A stretch of 64,000 nucleotides of DNA from Burkholderia sp. Bp8992 (GCF_003853705.1 NZ_QTQI01000033.1:1-64000); one strand, 5' to 3'. Shown: positions 45,886 to 55,212, numbered from the stretch's first letter. Made by a program: numbers and translations. The notes: a model not told the origin generated them from the sequence alone.

Positions 45886-46836
45886 GTGAATTCTGGTCAT
45901 ATGCAGCCACCCGGCGGCGACGCGCCGGCGGGCTGCCCGTTCTCGGGCGCACGCGCCGCACAACCGGCGCAAGCCGCGCATGAAGCGCCGCACGTGCCGG
46001 GCGAAGCCGACACGCAAGCCGGCTGGCACAACGCGCAGCTCGATTTCTCGAAGTCGATGAGCTATGGCGACTACCTGTCGCTGAATTCGATCCTCGACGC
46101 ACAGCATCCGCTGTCGCCCGATCACAACGAGATGCTGTTCATCATCCAGCATCAGACGAGCGAGCTGTGGATGAAGCTCGCGCTGTTCGAACTGCGCGGC
46201 GCGCTCGACGCGGTGCGCACCGACGCGCTGCCGCCCGCGTTCAAGATGCTCGCGCGCGTGTCGCGCATCCTCGAGCAGCTGGTGCAGGCGTGGAACGTGC
46301 TGTCGACGATGACGCCGTCCGAATACTCGGCAATGCGGCCGTATCTCGGCCAGTCGTCGGGCTTCCAGTCGTACCAGTATCGCCAGCTCGAATTCCTGCT
46401 GGGCAACAAGAACGTCCAGATGCTGCAGCCGCATGCGCATCGGCCCGACATCCTCGAACAGGTGCGCGCGACGCTCGAAGCGCCGTCGTTCTACGACGAA
46501 GTCGTGCGCCTGCTCGCGCGGCGCGGATTCCCGATCGCGCCGGAGCGGCTCGATCGCGACTGGACGCAGCCGACGCGGCACGACGAGACGGTCGAAGCCG
46601 CGTGGCTCAAGGTGTATCGCCACCCGCAGCAGCACTGGGAGCTGTACGAGATGGCCGAGGAACTCGTCGATCTCGAGGATGCGTTCCGCCAGTGGCGCTT
46701 CCGCCACGTGACGACCGTCGAGCGCATCATCGGCTTCAAGCAGGGCACCGGCGGCACGAGCGGCGCGCCGTACCTGCGCAAGATGCTCGACGTCGTGCTG
46801 TTCCCCGAGCTCTGGCACGTGCGCACCACGCTGTAA
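45886..46836 (+). CDS. kynA: Tryptophan 2,3-dioxygenase
   Basis: A 316-residue heme enzyme opening the indole ring of L-tryptophan to N-formylkynurenine. The core begins [66 protein letters not shown] and [28 protein letters not shown] are family signatures; the heme-binding His is in [14 protein letters not shown] six bases upstream supports the GTG start at 45886. The ATG at 45901 (311 residues) is an alternative without a good ribosome-binding site. Confidence 0.94.
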   Translation: MNSGHMQPPGGDAPAGCPFSGARAAQPAQAAHEAPHVPGEADTQAGWHNAQLDFSKSMSYGDYLSLNSILDAQHPLSPDHNEMLFIIQHQTSELWMKLALFELRGALDAVRTDALPPAFKMLARVSRILEQLVQAWNVLSTMTPSEYSAMRPYLGQSSGFQSYQYRQLEFLLGNKNVQMLQPHAHRPDILEQVRATLEAPSFYDEVVRLLARRGFPIAPERLDRDWTQPTRHDETVEAAWLKVYRHPQQHWELYEMAEELVDLEDAFRQWRFRHVTTVERIIGFKQGTGGTSGAPYLRKMLDVVLFPELWHVRTTL

Positions 46837-46856
46837 CGCACGCCACGCGCCCGCCG

Positions 46857-48254
46857 TCACGACGACGTGCGGGCCAGTTCCTCCCCTTCGCGCGGCGCCG
46901 CCGGCACGCGCGACAGCCGCGGAATGTGCCGCCGCACCCCAAGCAGCGCGACGCATACGACACCCATCGCGACGGCCAGCATTGTCAGGTACGCACCGGC
47001 GCCGCCCGTCGTGATCACGATCGCGCCCGCGAACGCGCTGAGGATCGCGCCGAGCCGGCCGAACGCGAGCGCACTCGCGGTGCCCGTCGCGCGCACGGCC
47101 GTCGGGTAGATGTACGCGCAGAGCGCATACATCGTCGACTGCACGGCGTTGACGAACAGCCCGTGCAGGCCGAGCCCGACGATCAGCCAGCTCGTATGGC
47201 GGCCGGCATCGACCCCCATCAGCCATACCGCGCTCGCCGCGCCGCCGATGCTGCACAGCGCGAGCGGCCAGCGCGACCCCGCATGCGCGATCGCCCATGC
47301 GCACAGCAGCGCGCCGATCACGCCGCCAAGGTTGTACGCGGTGAGCCCCGCGCCCGCGACCGACACGCTCAACCCGCTCGCCGCGAGCATCGTCGGCAGC
47401 CAGCTGAACGCCGCATACACGGCGAGCAGGCACATGAAGAACGCGCACCACAACGCGATCGTGTCGCGCGCCTGGCCGCTCGCGAACAGCGCGCCGAAGC
47501 CGCCGCGCCCGCCGGCCGCGCGTGCGTCCTTGATGTCGGTGAACACGGTGCCCGGCGCGACCGGCCGTTGCATCCGCGCGAGCAGCGCGCCGAGTTCCGG
47601 CCAGCGTGCGGGGCGTCGCGCGAGATAACGCGGCGATTCGGGCAACGCGCGCACGAGCACGAAGCCGAGCACGAGCGGCAGCGCGCCGCCCGCGAAGAAC
47701 AGCCCGCGCCAGCCGTAGCGCGGCAGTACCTCGTGCGCGAACAGGCCGGCCAGCATCCCGCCGAGCGGCACGCAGACGATCGTCGCGGTCACCATCATCG
47801 TGCGGCGCCGCGCGGGCGTGTATTCGGCCGTCATCGTCGTGGCCGTCGGCAGCGCGCCGCCGATCCCAAGCCCCGCGAAGAAGCGCAATGTCGCGATCGC
47901 CGCGACGTCGGGCGCGAAGCCGATCGCGCAGGTCGCGATCCCGAACAGGAACACGCTGCCGATCACGGCCTGGCGGCGGCCGAAACGATCCGCGACGATC
48001 CCCGCGCACGCGCTGCCGATGCCCATCCCGATCAGCCCGGCCGCGACGGCCGGCGCGAACGCGCCGCGCGTGATGCCCCACTCGCGGATCAGCACGGGAA
48101 TCGCGAAACCGATCAGCTGGCCGTCGAAGCCGTCGAGCACGATCGCAAGCGCGGCAAGCAGCACCACGCAGCGCTGCATCGTCGTGAACGGCCCGTCGTC
48201 CAGCGTCGTGCCGATGTCGACCGACGGCGTCGGCAATCCGTCGCGCGTGCTCAT
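46857..48254 (-). CDS. MFS transporter, aromatic acid:H+ symporter (AAHS) family
   Basis: A 465-residue 12-TM symporter starting MSTRDGLPTPSVDIG. The AAHS TM1 motif LDGFDGQLIGFAIPVL, motif A GIVADRFGRRQAV and LRFFAGLGIGGALPTATTMTAEYTPARRRT are present. Relatives such as BenK, PcaK and MucK import benzoate, hydroxybenzoates or muconate. It lies 255 bp downstream of the benzoylformate decarboxylase/ALDH/KPR group on the same strand and is convergent to kynA. An aromatic acid such as mandelate or benzoylformate is the likely substrate, by context. Confidence 0.9.
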   Translation of the reverse strand: MSTRDGLPTPSVDIGTTLDDGPFTTMQRCVVLLAALAIVLDGFDGQLIGFAIPVLIREWGITRGAFAPAVAAGLIGMGIGSACAGIVADRFGRRQAVIGSVFLFGIATCAIGFAPDVAAIATLRFFAGLGIGGALPTATTMTAEYTPARRRTMMVTATIVCVPLGGMLAGLFAHEVLPRYGWRGLFFAGGALPLVLGFVLVRALPESPRYLARRPARWPELGALLARMQRPVAPGTVFTDIKDARAAGGRGGFGALFASGQARDTIALWCAFFMCLLAVYAAFSWLPTMLAASGLSVSVAGAGLTAYNLGGVIGALLCAWAIAHAGSRWPLALCSIGGAASAVWLMGVDAGRHTSWLIVGLGLHGLFVNAVQSTMYALCAYIYPTAVRATGTASALAFGRLGAILSAFAGAIVITTGGAGAYLTMLAVAMGVVCVALLGVRRHIPRLSRVPAAPREGEELARTSS

Positions 48255-48509
48255 GCGGCCTCCCGTGCGCCGCGCGCCGGCGGCAAGGTGCGCGACCGGC
48301 GCGCGGCAAGACAACGGCATTCGATGGCTTTCATGGCGTCTCCAGTTGCCCGGGCTGGCGCGCATGCGCGTGCCCGGATCTCTCGCTGCGCGGCCGGCGT
48401 CGATGCGCCGGTGCCCTCACGATGTCCCATCCGTGACGATCCGGCGCCATCGGCTACCCGTCGTGCGCGCGTCTCGTCGTGCGGCGCCAGCCGGCCGCCG
48501 GCTTGCCGC

Positions 48510-49454
48510 TCAGTTCACCCTTGCTTCGATCAGCCGGACGAGTGCGAGCAGCGTCTCCGCATGCGGCACCGCGACACCCGCTTCGCGCGCGGCCGCGACG
48601 ACCTTGCCGCTGATCGCGTCGATTTCGGTGCGGCGGCCCGCCAGCACGTCCTGCAGCATCGACGGGCGATGGCCGCGATGCTCGCGGATCGCATGCTCGA
48701 CGTTGCGGGCGATGCGTTCGCCGTCGACCGCGATACCCTTCGCGCGGGCGACGGCGGCCGTCTCGGCAGCAATCGCGAGCGCAAGCCGCGGCCCGTCGTG
48801 ATGATGGCCGAGCTGGTCGACCGTGCAGCCCGTCGCCGCGCACAGCGTGTTGAGTGCCGCGTTGAACGCGACCTTCTCCCAGACCGCGGCCCAGACGTCG
48901 GCGTCGAGCGTGCACGCAAGCCCCGCGCGCGACAGCGCATCGGCGACGGCCGAGGCGAACGGGCGCGCCGCGCCGTCGGCCGTCATCATGCGGATCGTGC
49001 CCGCGCCGTGCGAGCGCACGTGTGCGGGCCCGGCCGCATCGGCCGGCCACGTCGTCACGCCGACCAGGATGCGCTCGAGCGGCACGAACGCATTGAGCGT
49101 CTCGACGTTGCCGAGTCCGTTCTGCAGCGTCAGCACGCAGGTGTGCCGTGACAGCAGCGCACGCACGCCGTCGAGCGCGGCACGCGTGTGCAGCGACTTC
49201 GTGAAAACGATCAGCAGGTCGAACGGGGTGTCGGGCGAGGCCAGCGCATCCGCATTGGCCGCTTCCGGCCGCACGGCCTGCAATGCGCGGATGCGCCGCT
49301 CGCCGCGCGCGTCGTCGATACGCAGCCCGTCGCGGCGGATCGCGTCGAGATGCGCGTCGTTCACGTCGATCAGCGTGACGGCTTCGCCGCTTTCGGCGAG
49401 CCGCCCGCCGAACAGCGAGCCCATCGCGCCCGCTCCCAGAATCGCGATCCTCAT
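48510..49454 (-). CDS. Ketopantoate reductase-family dehydrogenase, possible D-mandelate dehydrogenase
   Basis: A 314-residue KPR-fold oxidoreductase. The nucleotide loop is GAGAMG (7-12). Canonical KPR catalytic residues are kept: Asn112 in LQNGLGN, Lys194 in VWEKVAFNAALNTL and Glu277 in PSMLQDVLAGRRTEID. Strand 2 ends in Asp30 (LIDVN) where NADPH enzymes usually have Arg, which favours NAD(H). It starts 14 bp after the aldehyde dehydrogenase in a benzoylformate operon, so pantoate synthesis is unlikely. Some KPR-family enzymes, such as a D-mandelate dehydrogenase of Enterococcus, interconvert D-mandelate and benzoylformate with NAD. That role is inferred from context. Confidence 0.75.
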   Translation of the reverse strand: MRIAILGAGAMGSLFGGRLAESGEAVTLIDVNDAHLDAIRRDGLRIDDARGERRIRALQAVRPEAANADALASPDTPFDLLIVFTKSLHTRAALDGVRALLSRHTCVLTLQNGLGNVETLNAFVPLERILVGVTTWPADAAGPAHVRSHGAGTIRMMTADGAARPFASAVADALSRAGLACTLDADVWAAVWEKVAFNAALNTLCAATGCTVDQLGHHHDGPRLALAIAAETAAVARAKGIAVDGERIARNVEHAIREHRGHRPSMLQDVLAGRRTEIDAISGKVVAAAREAGVAVPHAETLLALVRLIEARVN

Positions 49455-49468
49455 CGTCGATGCCCTCG

Positions 49469-50920
49469 TCAGAACGGGTAGTGGCGCGGCGCGGTCTGCA
49501 CGGTGATCCAGCGCAGGTCCGTGAATGCCGCAATGCCGGCCTTGCCGCCGAAGTGGCCGAAGCCGCTGTCCTTCACGCCGCCGAACGGCATCTGCGCCTC
49601 GTCGTGCACGGTCGGGCCGTTCACGTGGCAGATGCCCGATTCGATACGTGCGGCGACGCGCAGCGCCCGGGCGACGTCACGGCTGAACACGGCCGACGAC
49701 AACCCGAACGCGTTGTCGTTTGCGCAGCGGATCGCGGCTGCTTCGCCATCGACGCGCACGATACCCTTCACCGGGCCGAACGATTCTTCCGCATAGATGC
49801 GCATCGCCGGCGTCACATGGTCGAGCAGCGTCGCGGGAAACAGCGTCGTATCGGCCTTGCCGCCGCACAGCAGCGTCGCGCCGTGCGCGAGCGCATCGTC
49901 GATCAGCGCGTTGCAGCGCTCGACGGCTTTCATGTCGATCAGCGAACCGAGCACGACGGGCCCGTTGCGCGGGTCGCCGAGCGGCAGCGACGCAGCCTTG
50001 TCGGCGAGCTTCGCGGCGAACGCATCGGCGATCGCCGCGTCGACGACGATGCGCTCGGTCGACATGCAGATCTGCCCGGAATTCGCGAATGCGCCGAACG
50101 CGGCCGCTGCGACCGCCGCGTCGAGATCGGCATCGTCGAGCACGACGAACGGCGCCTTGCCGCCGAGCTCCAGCACCGACGGTTTCAGGTGGCGCGCGCA
50201 GGCTTCGGCGACGATCCGGCCGACCCGCGTCGAGCCCGTGAAATTCACGCGGCGCACGGCCGGATGCGCGATCAGCGCATCGACGACGGCGCCCGCCTCC
50301 TCCGGCGCGTTCGTCACGAAGTTGACGACACCCGGCGGCAGCCCGGCTTCCTGCAATGCCTCGACGATCAGCCCGTGCGTGACGGGACACAGCTCCGAGC
50401 CCTTCAGCACGACCGTGTTGCCGCACGCGAGCGGCAGCGCGAGCGCGCGGGTCGCGAGGATCACCGGCGCATTCCACGGCGCGATGCCGAGCACGACGCC
50501 GGCCGGCTGCCGCACGCCCATCGCGAGCGAGCCCGGCACGTCGGACGGAATCAGCTCGCCGCCGACCTGCGTGGTGAGCGACGCGGCCTCGACGAGCCCG
50601 CTCGCGGCAAGCTGCACGTTGAAACCGGCCCACAGCGCGGACGCGCCCGTCTCGGCCGCCATCGCGGCGACGAACTGTTCGTGCTTCGCTTCGAGCGCCG
50701 CGGCCGCCTTCAGCAGCAACGCGCGACGCGCACCGGGGCCGAGCGCGGCCCAGTCGGGAAACGCGCGGGCGGCCGCATCGGCCGCCGCACGCGCATCGTC
50801 GACAGTACACGCGGGCGCTTCGGACGCGACTTCGCCATCGAGCGGGTTGTGGCGCACGAAGGTCGCGCCGCTGGAAGAATGTCGGCGTTGGCCGCCGATC
50901 AGCATCGATACGGTTTGCAT
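49469..50920 (-). CDS. Aldehyde dehydrogenase, benzaldehyde/vanillin type
   Basis: A 483-residue NAD(P)-dependent aldehyde dehydrogenase. IAPWNAPVIL contains the oxyanion Asn150. VLELGGKAPFVV carries the general base Glu251, and GQICMSTERI the nucleophile Cys285. The closest functional group is vanillin, salicylaldehyde and benzaldehyde dehydrogenases. Its position between the benzoylformate decarboxylase (29 bp) and the KPR enzyme (14 bp) makes benzaldehyde oxidation to benzoate the obvious reaction. The start MQTVSMLIGGQRR is used; the long upstream open frame runs inside mdlC and is a shadow. Confidence 0.92.
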   Translation of the reverse strand: MQTVSMLIGGQRRHSSSGATFVRHNPLDGEVASEAPACTVDDARAAADAAARAFPDWAALGPGARRALLLKAAAALEAKHEQFVAAMAAETGASALWAGFNVQLAASGLVEAASLTTQVGGELIPSDVPGSLAMGVRQPAGVVLGIAPWNAPVILATRALALPLACGNTVVLKGSELCPVTHGLIVEALQEAGLPPGVVNFVTNAPEEAGAVVDALIAHPAVRRVNFTGSTRVGRIVAEACARHLKPSVLELGGKAPFVVLDDADLDAAVAAAAFGAFANSGQICMSTERIVVDAAIADAFAAKLADKAASLPLGDPRNGPVVLGSLIDMKAVERCNALIDDALAHGATLLCGGKADTTLFPATLLDHVTPAMRIYAEESFGPVKGIVRVDGEAAAIRCANDNAFGLSSAVFSRDVARALRVAARIESGICHVNGPTVHDEAQMPFGGVKDSGFGHFGGKAGIAAFTDLRWITVQTAPRHYPF

Positions 50921-50949
50921 GAATTCTCCGGAAAGACGCGCGCGGCGCG

Positions 50950-52557
50950 TCAGGCAATCTCGACGTCGACGACGACCGGCGTCGCCGCACGCAGCGCGTC
51001 GGTCAGCGTATCGCGCAACTGCGCCGCATCGGCGACGCGCACGCCGCGGCAGCCCATCCCTTGCGCGAGCGCGACGAAATCCAGGTCCGGCAGATCGGTG
51101 CCCTGCACGGCATCGTCCGGGCCGAAGCCGAACACGGGCGCGAAATCCTGCAGCGCCGCATAGCGGCGATTGTTCAGGATCACGAACGTGATCGGCAGCT
51201 TCAGCTGCGCGGCGCTCCACAGCGCCTGGATCGAATACAGGCTCGAGCCGTCGCCGATCAGCCCGATCACGCGCCGCTCCGGGTGCGCGAACGCGACGCC
51301 GACGGCGGCCGGCATGCCGTAGCCGAGCCCGCCGCTGTCCATCGTGTAGAACGTGCCGCTGCGCGTGAACGGCAAATGCGCCTGCATCACCGGCCGCGCG
51401 CTCGGCGCCTCTTCGACAACGATATCGTGCGCGTCGCGCACGTCGGCAAGCGTCTGCAGCGCGAATGCGACCGACATGCGCTCGCCCGCAGCGGGCGCGT
51501 CGACGCGCACTCGCGGCGCCCGCGGCGCGGGCATCGGCCGCTCGGGCGGCGCCGGGCGCGCCAGCAGGTCGCGTGCGGCGAGCCGCAGGTTACCGACGAC
51601 CGCGTCGCCCGACGGCGTCCACGCGGCGACGCCCGGATCGTCGACGAGTTGCACGAGCGACGCGCCCGGCGGCACGTGCGGGCCGAAACCCTCGATGTGA
51701 TAGGTGAACGCGGGCGCGCCGAACGCAAACACGAGGTCGTGCCCGTCGAGCCGCGCGACGATCTTCTCGCGGATCGCGGGCAGGAAGCCGGCGAACAGCG
51801 GATGGTCCTCGGGGAAGCTGCAGCGCCCCGACATCGGCGCGACGAACACGCGCGCACGGTGCCGCTCGGCGAGCCGCACGACGTCATCCCACGCACCGGC
51901 GCGATCGACGGCCGCACCGACCACGAATGCGGGGTGCCGCGCGGCGTCGAGCGTGTCGCCGAGACGCGCAAGCGCGTCCGGATCGGGCCGCACGACGCTG
52001 CTGACGTCGCGGCGCGGCAGCAGGTCGGCCGGCTGATCCCAGTCGTCGACCGGGATCGACACGAACACCGGGCCGCGCGGTTCCTGCATCGCGATGCGGT
52101 ACGCGCGAGCAATGGCAGCCGGCACGTCCTGCGCGCGAGCGGGCTCGATGCTCCACTTCACGTACGGCTTCGGCAGTTCGGCGGCCTGCGTCGCGCCGAG
52201 GAACGGGTCGAACGGCAGGATCGCGCGCGCCTGCTGGCCCGCGGTCACGATCAGCGGCGTGCGGTTCTTGAATGCGGTGAAGAGATTGCCCATCGCATTG
52301 CCGACGCCCGCCGCCGAATGCAGGTTGACGACCGCCGCATTGCCGGTGGCCTGCGCATGGCCGTCGGCCATCCCGACCACGACGGCTTCATGCAGACCGA
52401 GCACGTAGCGGAAATCGTCCGGGAAGTCGCGGAACATCGGCAGCTCGGTCGAGCCGGGATTGCCGAACACGCGGTCGATGCCGAACTGGCGAAGCAGATC
52501 GATCACCGCATCGCGAACGGTGACCGATGCGGCGGAAGGGGGCGGATGGCCGGACAT
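50950..52557 (-). CDS. mdlC: Benzoylformate decarboxylase
   Basis: A 535-residue ThDP- and Mg-dependent enzyme turning benzoylformate into benzaldehyde and CO2. It follows the Pseudomonas putida enzyme closely: FGNPGSTELPMFRDFPDDFRYVLGLHEA with Ser36 (Ser26 there), NLHSAAGVGNAMG with His80 (His70 there), TYHIEG at the second catalytic His, and the ThDP motif GDGSSLYSIQALWSAAQ with downstream NN. The start MSGHPPPSAAS was chosen; an upstream Met is open without similarity. It is the first gene of the minus-strand operon and is divergent from a LysR regulator 99 bp away. Confidence 0.93.
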   Translation of the reverse strand: MSGHPPPSAASVTVRDAVIDLLRQFGIDRVFGNPGSTELPMFRDFPDDFRYVLGLHEAVVVGMADGHAQATGNAAVVNLHSAAGVGNAMGNLFTAFKNRTPLIVTAGQQARAILPFDPFLGATQAAELPKPYVKWSIEPARAQDVPAAIARAYRIAMQEPRGPVFVSIPVDDWDQPADLLPRRDVSSVVRPDPDALARLGDTLDAARHPAFVVGAAVDRAGAWDDVVRLAERHRARVFVAPMSGRCSFPEDHPLFAGFLPAIREKIVARLDGHDLVFAFGAPAFTYHIEGFGPHVPPGASLVQLVDDPGVAAWTPSGDAVVGNLRLAARDLLARPAPPERPMPAPRAPRVRVDAPAAGERMSVAFALQTLADVRDAHDIVVEEAPSARPVMQAHLPFTRSGTFYTMDSGGLGYGMPAAVGVAFAHPERRVIGLIGDGSSLYSIQALWSAAQLKLPITFVILNNRRYAALQDFAPVFGFGPDDAVQGTDLPDLDFVALAQGMGCRGVRVADAAQLRDTLTDALRAATPVVVDVEIA

Positions 52558-52591
52558 GCTCGGGTGTCTCCTCGATGGCTTGGCGGTTTCC

Positions 52592-52626
52592 ACAGTATCG
52601 AAGTGCAAGCCATTCTCGGATACTGT
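52592..52626. promoter_or_regulatory. Inverted repeat, candidate LysR operator between mdlC and its regulator
   Basis: ACAGTATC at 52592-52599 and GATACTGT at 52619-52626 are perfect complements separated by 19 bp, centred in the 99-bp divergent intergenic region. This suits a LysR tetramer controlling both promoters. Binding is inferred. Confidence 0.6.
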
Positions 52627-52656
52627 ATTTTTTGCGATAAGTCATTACACAACGGC

Positions 52657-53568
52657 ATGAGTTTCGATCTCCGGCAATTGCGCGCCTTCACGACGATCGT
52701 CGCGTGCGGCAGCCTCGGCCGCGCGGCCGACGCGCTGCATGTGACGCAACCGGCACTGAGCCGGATCCTGAAGCGGCTCGAGGATCAGGTCGGCGCGCCG
52801 CTGTTCGAGCGCCACTCGAAGGGCGTGCAGCTCACCGCGTTCGGCGAGGCGCTGCTGCCGCATGCGACGCTGCTGCAGCACGAGGCCGAGCACGCGCGCG
52901 AGGAGCTCGACGCGATGCGCGGGTTCGCGAAGGGTACGATCAAGGTCGGCGCGGTGGGCAGCATCGCGAGCCTCGTGCTGCCGGTCGCGGTCGGCCGCGT
53001 GCTCGACCGCTGGCCGAACCTGCGCGTCGAGATCATCGAAGGCGTGTGGGACCGGCTCGCGGAAGGGCTGAACAAGCACGAGATCGATCTCGCGCTGTCC
53101 GCGCACGGGCCCGACACCGACGAGATCGTCGCGATTCCCGAGTGCCGCTGGGAGGATCGCAGCCATATCGTTGCGGCGCCGCACCATCCGCTGCGCACGC
53201 TCGGCCGCGCGCCGACGCTCGCCGACACGCTGCACGCGCGCTGGGCGATTCCGCCGCGCGGCACCGCACCGTTCGACCACATGCGGGCGACCTTCGACGC
53301 GCACGGGCTCGCGCTGCCCGACATCGCGGTCGAGACGCGCTCGGTGACGACGCTGAAAAGCCTCGTCGCGCATGCCGGCTTCCTGAGCTGGATGGCCGAG
53401 CCGATGTACGGCGCCGAGCAGCGCGCCGGCACGATCGACACGCTGCCCGTGCGCGAGGTCGTCGCGGTGCGCACGCTCACCGCGTTCCGGCGCCGCCACG
53501 GGATCCTGCCGGGGCCGGCCGGCAAGCTGCTCGACGAACTCGTCGCGCTCACCCGCGAAGGGCGCTGA
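52657..53568 (+). CDS. LysR-family regulator of the benzoylformate operon
   Basis: A 303-residue regulator. The N-terminal winged helix is FDLRQLRAFTTIVACGSLGRAADALHVTQPALSRILKRLEDQVGAPLFERHSKGVQLT. A helical linker and a periplasmic-binding-type effector domain (about residues 90-295) follow, with IKVGAVGSIASLVLPVAVGRVLDRWPNL. It is divergent from mdlC with a shared inverted repeat, so an inducer such as benzoylformate or mandelate is likely, by analogy to other LysR activators. Its effector has not been inferred from residues. Confidence 0.9.
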   Translation: MSFDLRQLRAFTTIVACGSLGRAADALHVTQPALSRILKRLEDQVGAPLFERHSKGVQLTAFGEALLPHATLLQHEAEHAREELDAMRGFAKGTIKVGAVGSIASLVLPVAVGRVLDRWPNLRVEIIEGVWDRLAEGLNKHEIDLALSAHGPDTDEIVAIPECRWEDRSHIVAAPHHPLRTLGRAPTLADTLHARWAIPPRGTAPFDHMRATFDAHGLALPDIAVETRSVTTLKSLVAHAGFLSWMAEPMYGAEQRAGTIDTLPVREVVAVRTLTAFRRRHGILPGPAGKLLDELVALTREGR

Positions 53569-53656
53569 CGCCCTGTTCCTTCCGCACCGCCGCACCCGCG
53601 CTGCCGCCGCAGCGCACCATCGAAATACCGTTTCCCCGCCTTGACTTTCGCTCGCC

Positions 53657-53701
53657 CGAATACGATCATTCGCTCACATAAAGAGCAAATGATCGTATTC
53701 G
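53657..53701. promoter_or_regulatory. 45-bp near-perfect palindrome upstream of dalD
   Basis: Two 19-bp arms with one mismatch flank a 7-bp spacer (ACATAAA). The left arm is CGAATACGATCATTCGCTC at 53657-53675; the right arm is its complement at 53683-53701. It ends 33 bp before the dalD start. TTGACT at 53641-53646 could be a -35 element. It may be the operator of the SorC-type regulator encoded downstream, or an mRNA hairpin. There is no T tract, so a terminator for the upstream LysR gene is less likely. Confidence 0.75.
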
Positions 53702-53734
53702 ACTGGAAAGACAGGCACGAACAGGAGACACCGC

Positions 53735-55129
53735 ATGAGCGAATCGCCCTCCGCCCGCGCGCCCGTGCTGCTGCACATCGGCGCCGGCTCGTTTCACCGC
53801 GCGCACCAGGCGTGGTATCTGCATCGCGTGAACGCGGCCGTGCCGGCCGGCGAACGCTGGTCGCTGACCGTCGGCAACATCCGCGACGACATGCGCGCGA
53901 CGATGGACGCGCTCGCCGCGCAGCACGGTGAATACACCCTCGAAACCGTCACGCCGCAAGGCGAGCGCGCATACGAGACGATCCGCGCGATCACGCGCGT
54001 GCTGCCGTGGTCGATCGACCTCGCCGCGCTGATCGACGCCGGCGCCGATCCGGCATGCCGGATCGTGTCGTTCACCGTCACCGAAGGCGGCTACTACCTC
54101 GACGAACACAACCGGCTCGACATCGCGAACGCCGATCTGGCGGCCGACCTGCAGGGCGCGCGCACGACCCTGTACGGCGCGCTCGCGGCACTGCTCGCCG
54201 AACGCATGAAGCGCGGCGCGGGCCCGCTCACGCTGCAGAGCTGCGACAACCTGCGCAACAACGGCGCGCGCTTTCGCGCCGGGATGCGCGAATTCCTCGA
54301 ACGGCGCGGTGAAACCGCCCTGCTCGCGTGGTTCGACGCGAACGTCGCGACGCCGAGCGCGATGGTCGACCGCATCACGCCGCGCCCGACCGCCGACGTG
54401 CGCGAGCGCGTACTCGCGGCCACCGGCTTCGACGACGCGTGCCCGGTGATGGGCGAATCGTTCATCCAGTGGGTGATCGAGGACCGCTTCGCAGCCGGCC
54501 GGCCGCGCTGGGAGCTGGCCGGCGCCGAACTCGTCGACGACGTGCACCCGTACGAGGAAGCGAAGATCCGCATCCTCAACGCGACGCACAGCTGCATCGC
54601 GTGGGCCGGCACGCTCGCGGGCCATACGTACATCCACGAAGGCACGCACGACGCGGCGATCCGCCGCTTCGCGCACGACTACGTGACGCAGGACGTGATC
54701 CCGTGCCTCACGCCGAGCCCGCTCGATCTCGCGCGTTACCGCGACGTCGTGCTGGAGCGCTTCGGCAACCCGTACGTGCTCGACACGAACCAGCGCGTCG
54801 CGGCCGACGGCTTCTCGAAGATCCCCGGCTTCATCGCGCCGACGCTCGTCGAATCGTTCGCGCGCGGTGCGGCGCCGGTCGCCACCGCCGTGCTGCCCGC
54901 GCTGTTCCTGCGCTTTCTCGAACGCCGGGCACGCGGCCTGCTGCCGTATGCGTACCAGGACGGCGTGATGGATGAAAGCACCGCGCGGGCGATCGTCGAG
55001 GCCGACGATCCGGTCGTCGCGCTGTGCGCGAGCCGCGCGCTGTGGGGTTCGCTCGCCGGCAACGCGGCGCTGTTCGAGGCGCTGCGCGCGGGCCTCGCGC
55101 GGGTCGATGCATGGCTGGCGCAGCGCTGA
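53735..55129 (+). CDS. dalD: Polyol dehydrogenase, D-arabinitol 4-dehydrogenase-like
   Basis: A 464-residue member of the long-chain polyol-specific dehydrogenase family (mannitol dehydrogenase type). The NAD fold begins PVLLHIGAGSFHRAHQAWYLHRV. The family catalytic set Lys277, Asn282 and His285 is in EEAKIRILNATHSCIAW. FTVTEGGYYLDE and DNLRNNG are further signatures. D-arabinitol to D-xylulose is favoured because xylulokinase is the next gene. Mannitol to fructose remains possible. The gene has a GGAG-type ribosome-binding site and a large palindrome upstream. Confidence 0.87.
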   Translation: MSESPSARAPVLLHIGAGSFHRAHQAWYLHRVNAAVPAGERWSLTVGNIRDDMRATMDALAAQHGEYTLETVTPQGERAYETIRAITRVLPWSIDLAALIDAGADPACRIVSFTVTEGGYYLDEHNRLDIANADLAADLQGARTTLYGALAALLAERMKRGAGPLTLQSCDNLRNNGARFRAGMREFLERRGETALLAWFDANVATPSAMVDRITPRPTADVRERVLAATGFDDACPVMGESFIQWVIEDRFAAGRPRWELAGAELVDDVHPYEEAKIRILNATHSCIAWAGTLAGHTYIHEGTHDAAIRRFAHDYVTQDVIPCLTPSPLDLARYRDVVLERFGNPYVLDTNQRVAADGFSKIPGFIAPTLVESFARGAAPVATAVLPALFLRFLERRARGLLPYAYQDGVMDESTARAIVEADDPVVALCASRALWGSLAGNAALFEALRAGLARVDAWLAQR

Positions 55130-55212
55130 CGCGCATCCGGGCGAACCTGCCTTGGCACGTGCGCTGCCGCGCGGCTAAAGTAGCGATTCCCCACTGACGG
55201 AACGAACCGCTC

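Noticed and set aside
46167-49151. 994-codon plus-strand open frame, the longest in the window
   Set aside because: Crosses kynA out of frame and then lies antisense to the MFS and KPR genes. No recognisable domain; a GC-rich artefact.
51061-52656. 532 codons upstream of and in frame with the LysR gene
   Set aside because: Antisense to mdlC. LysR similarity begins exactly at the ATG at 52657, which also gives the normal family length.
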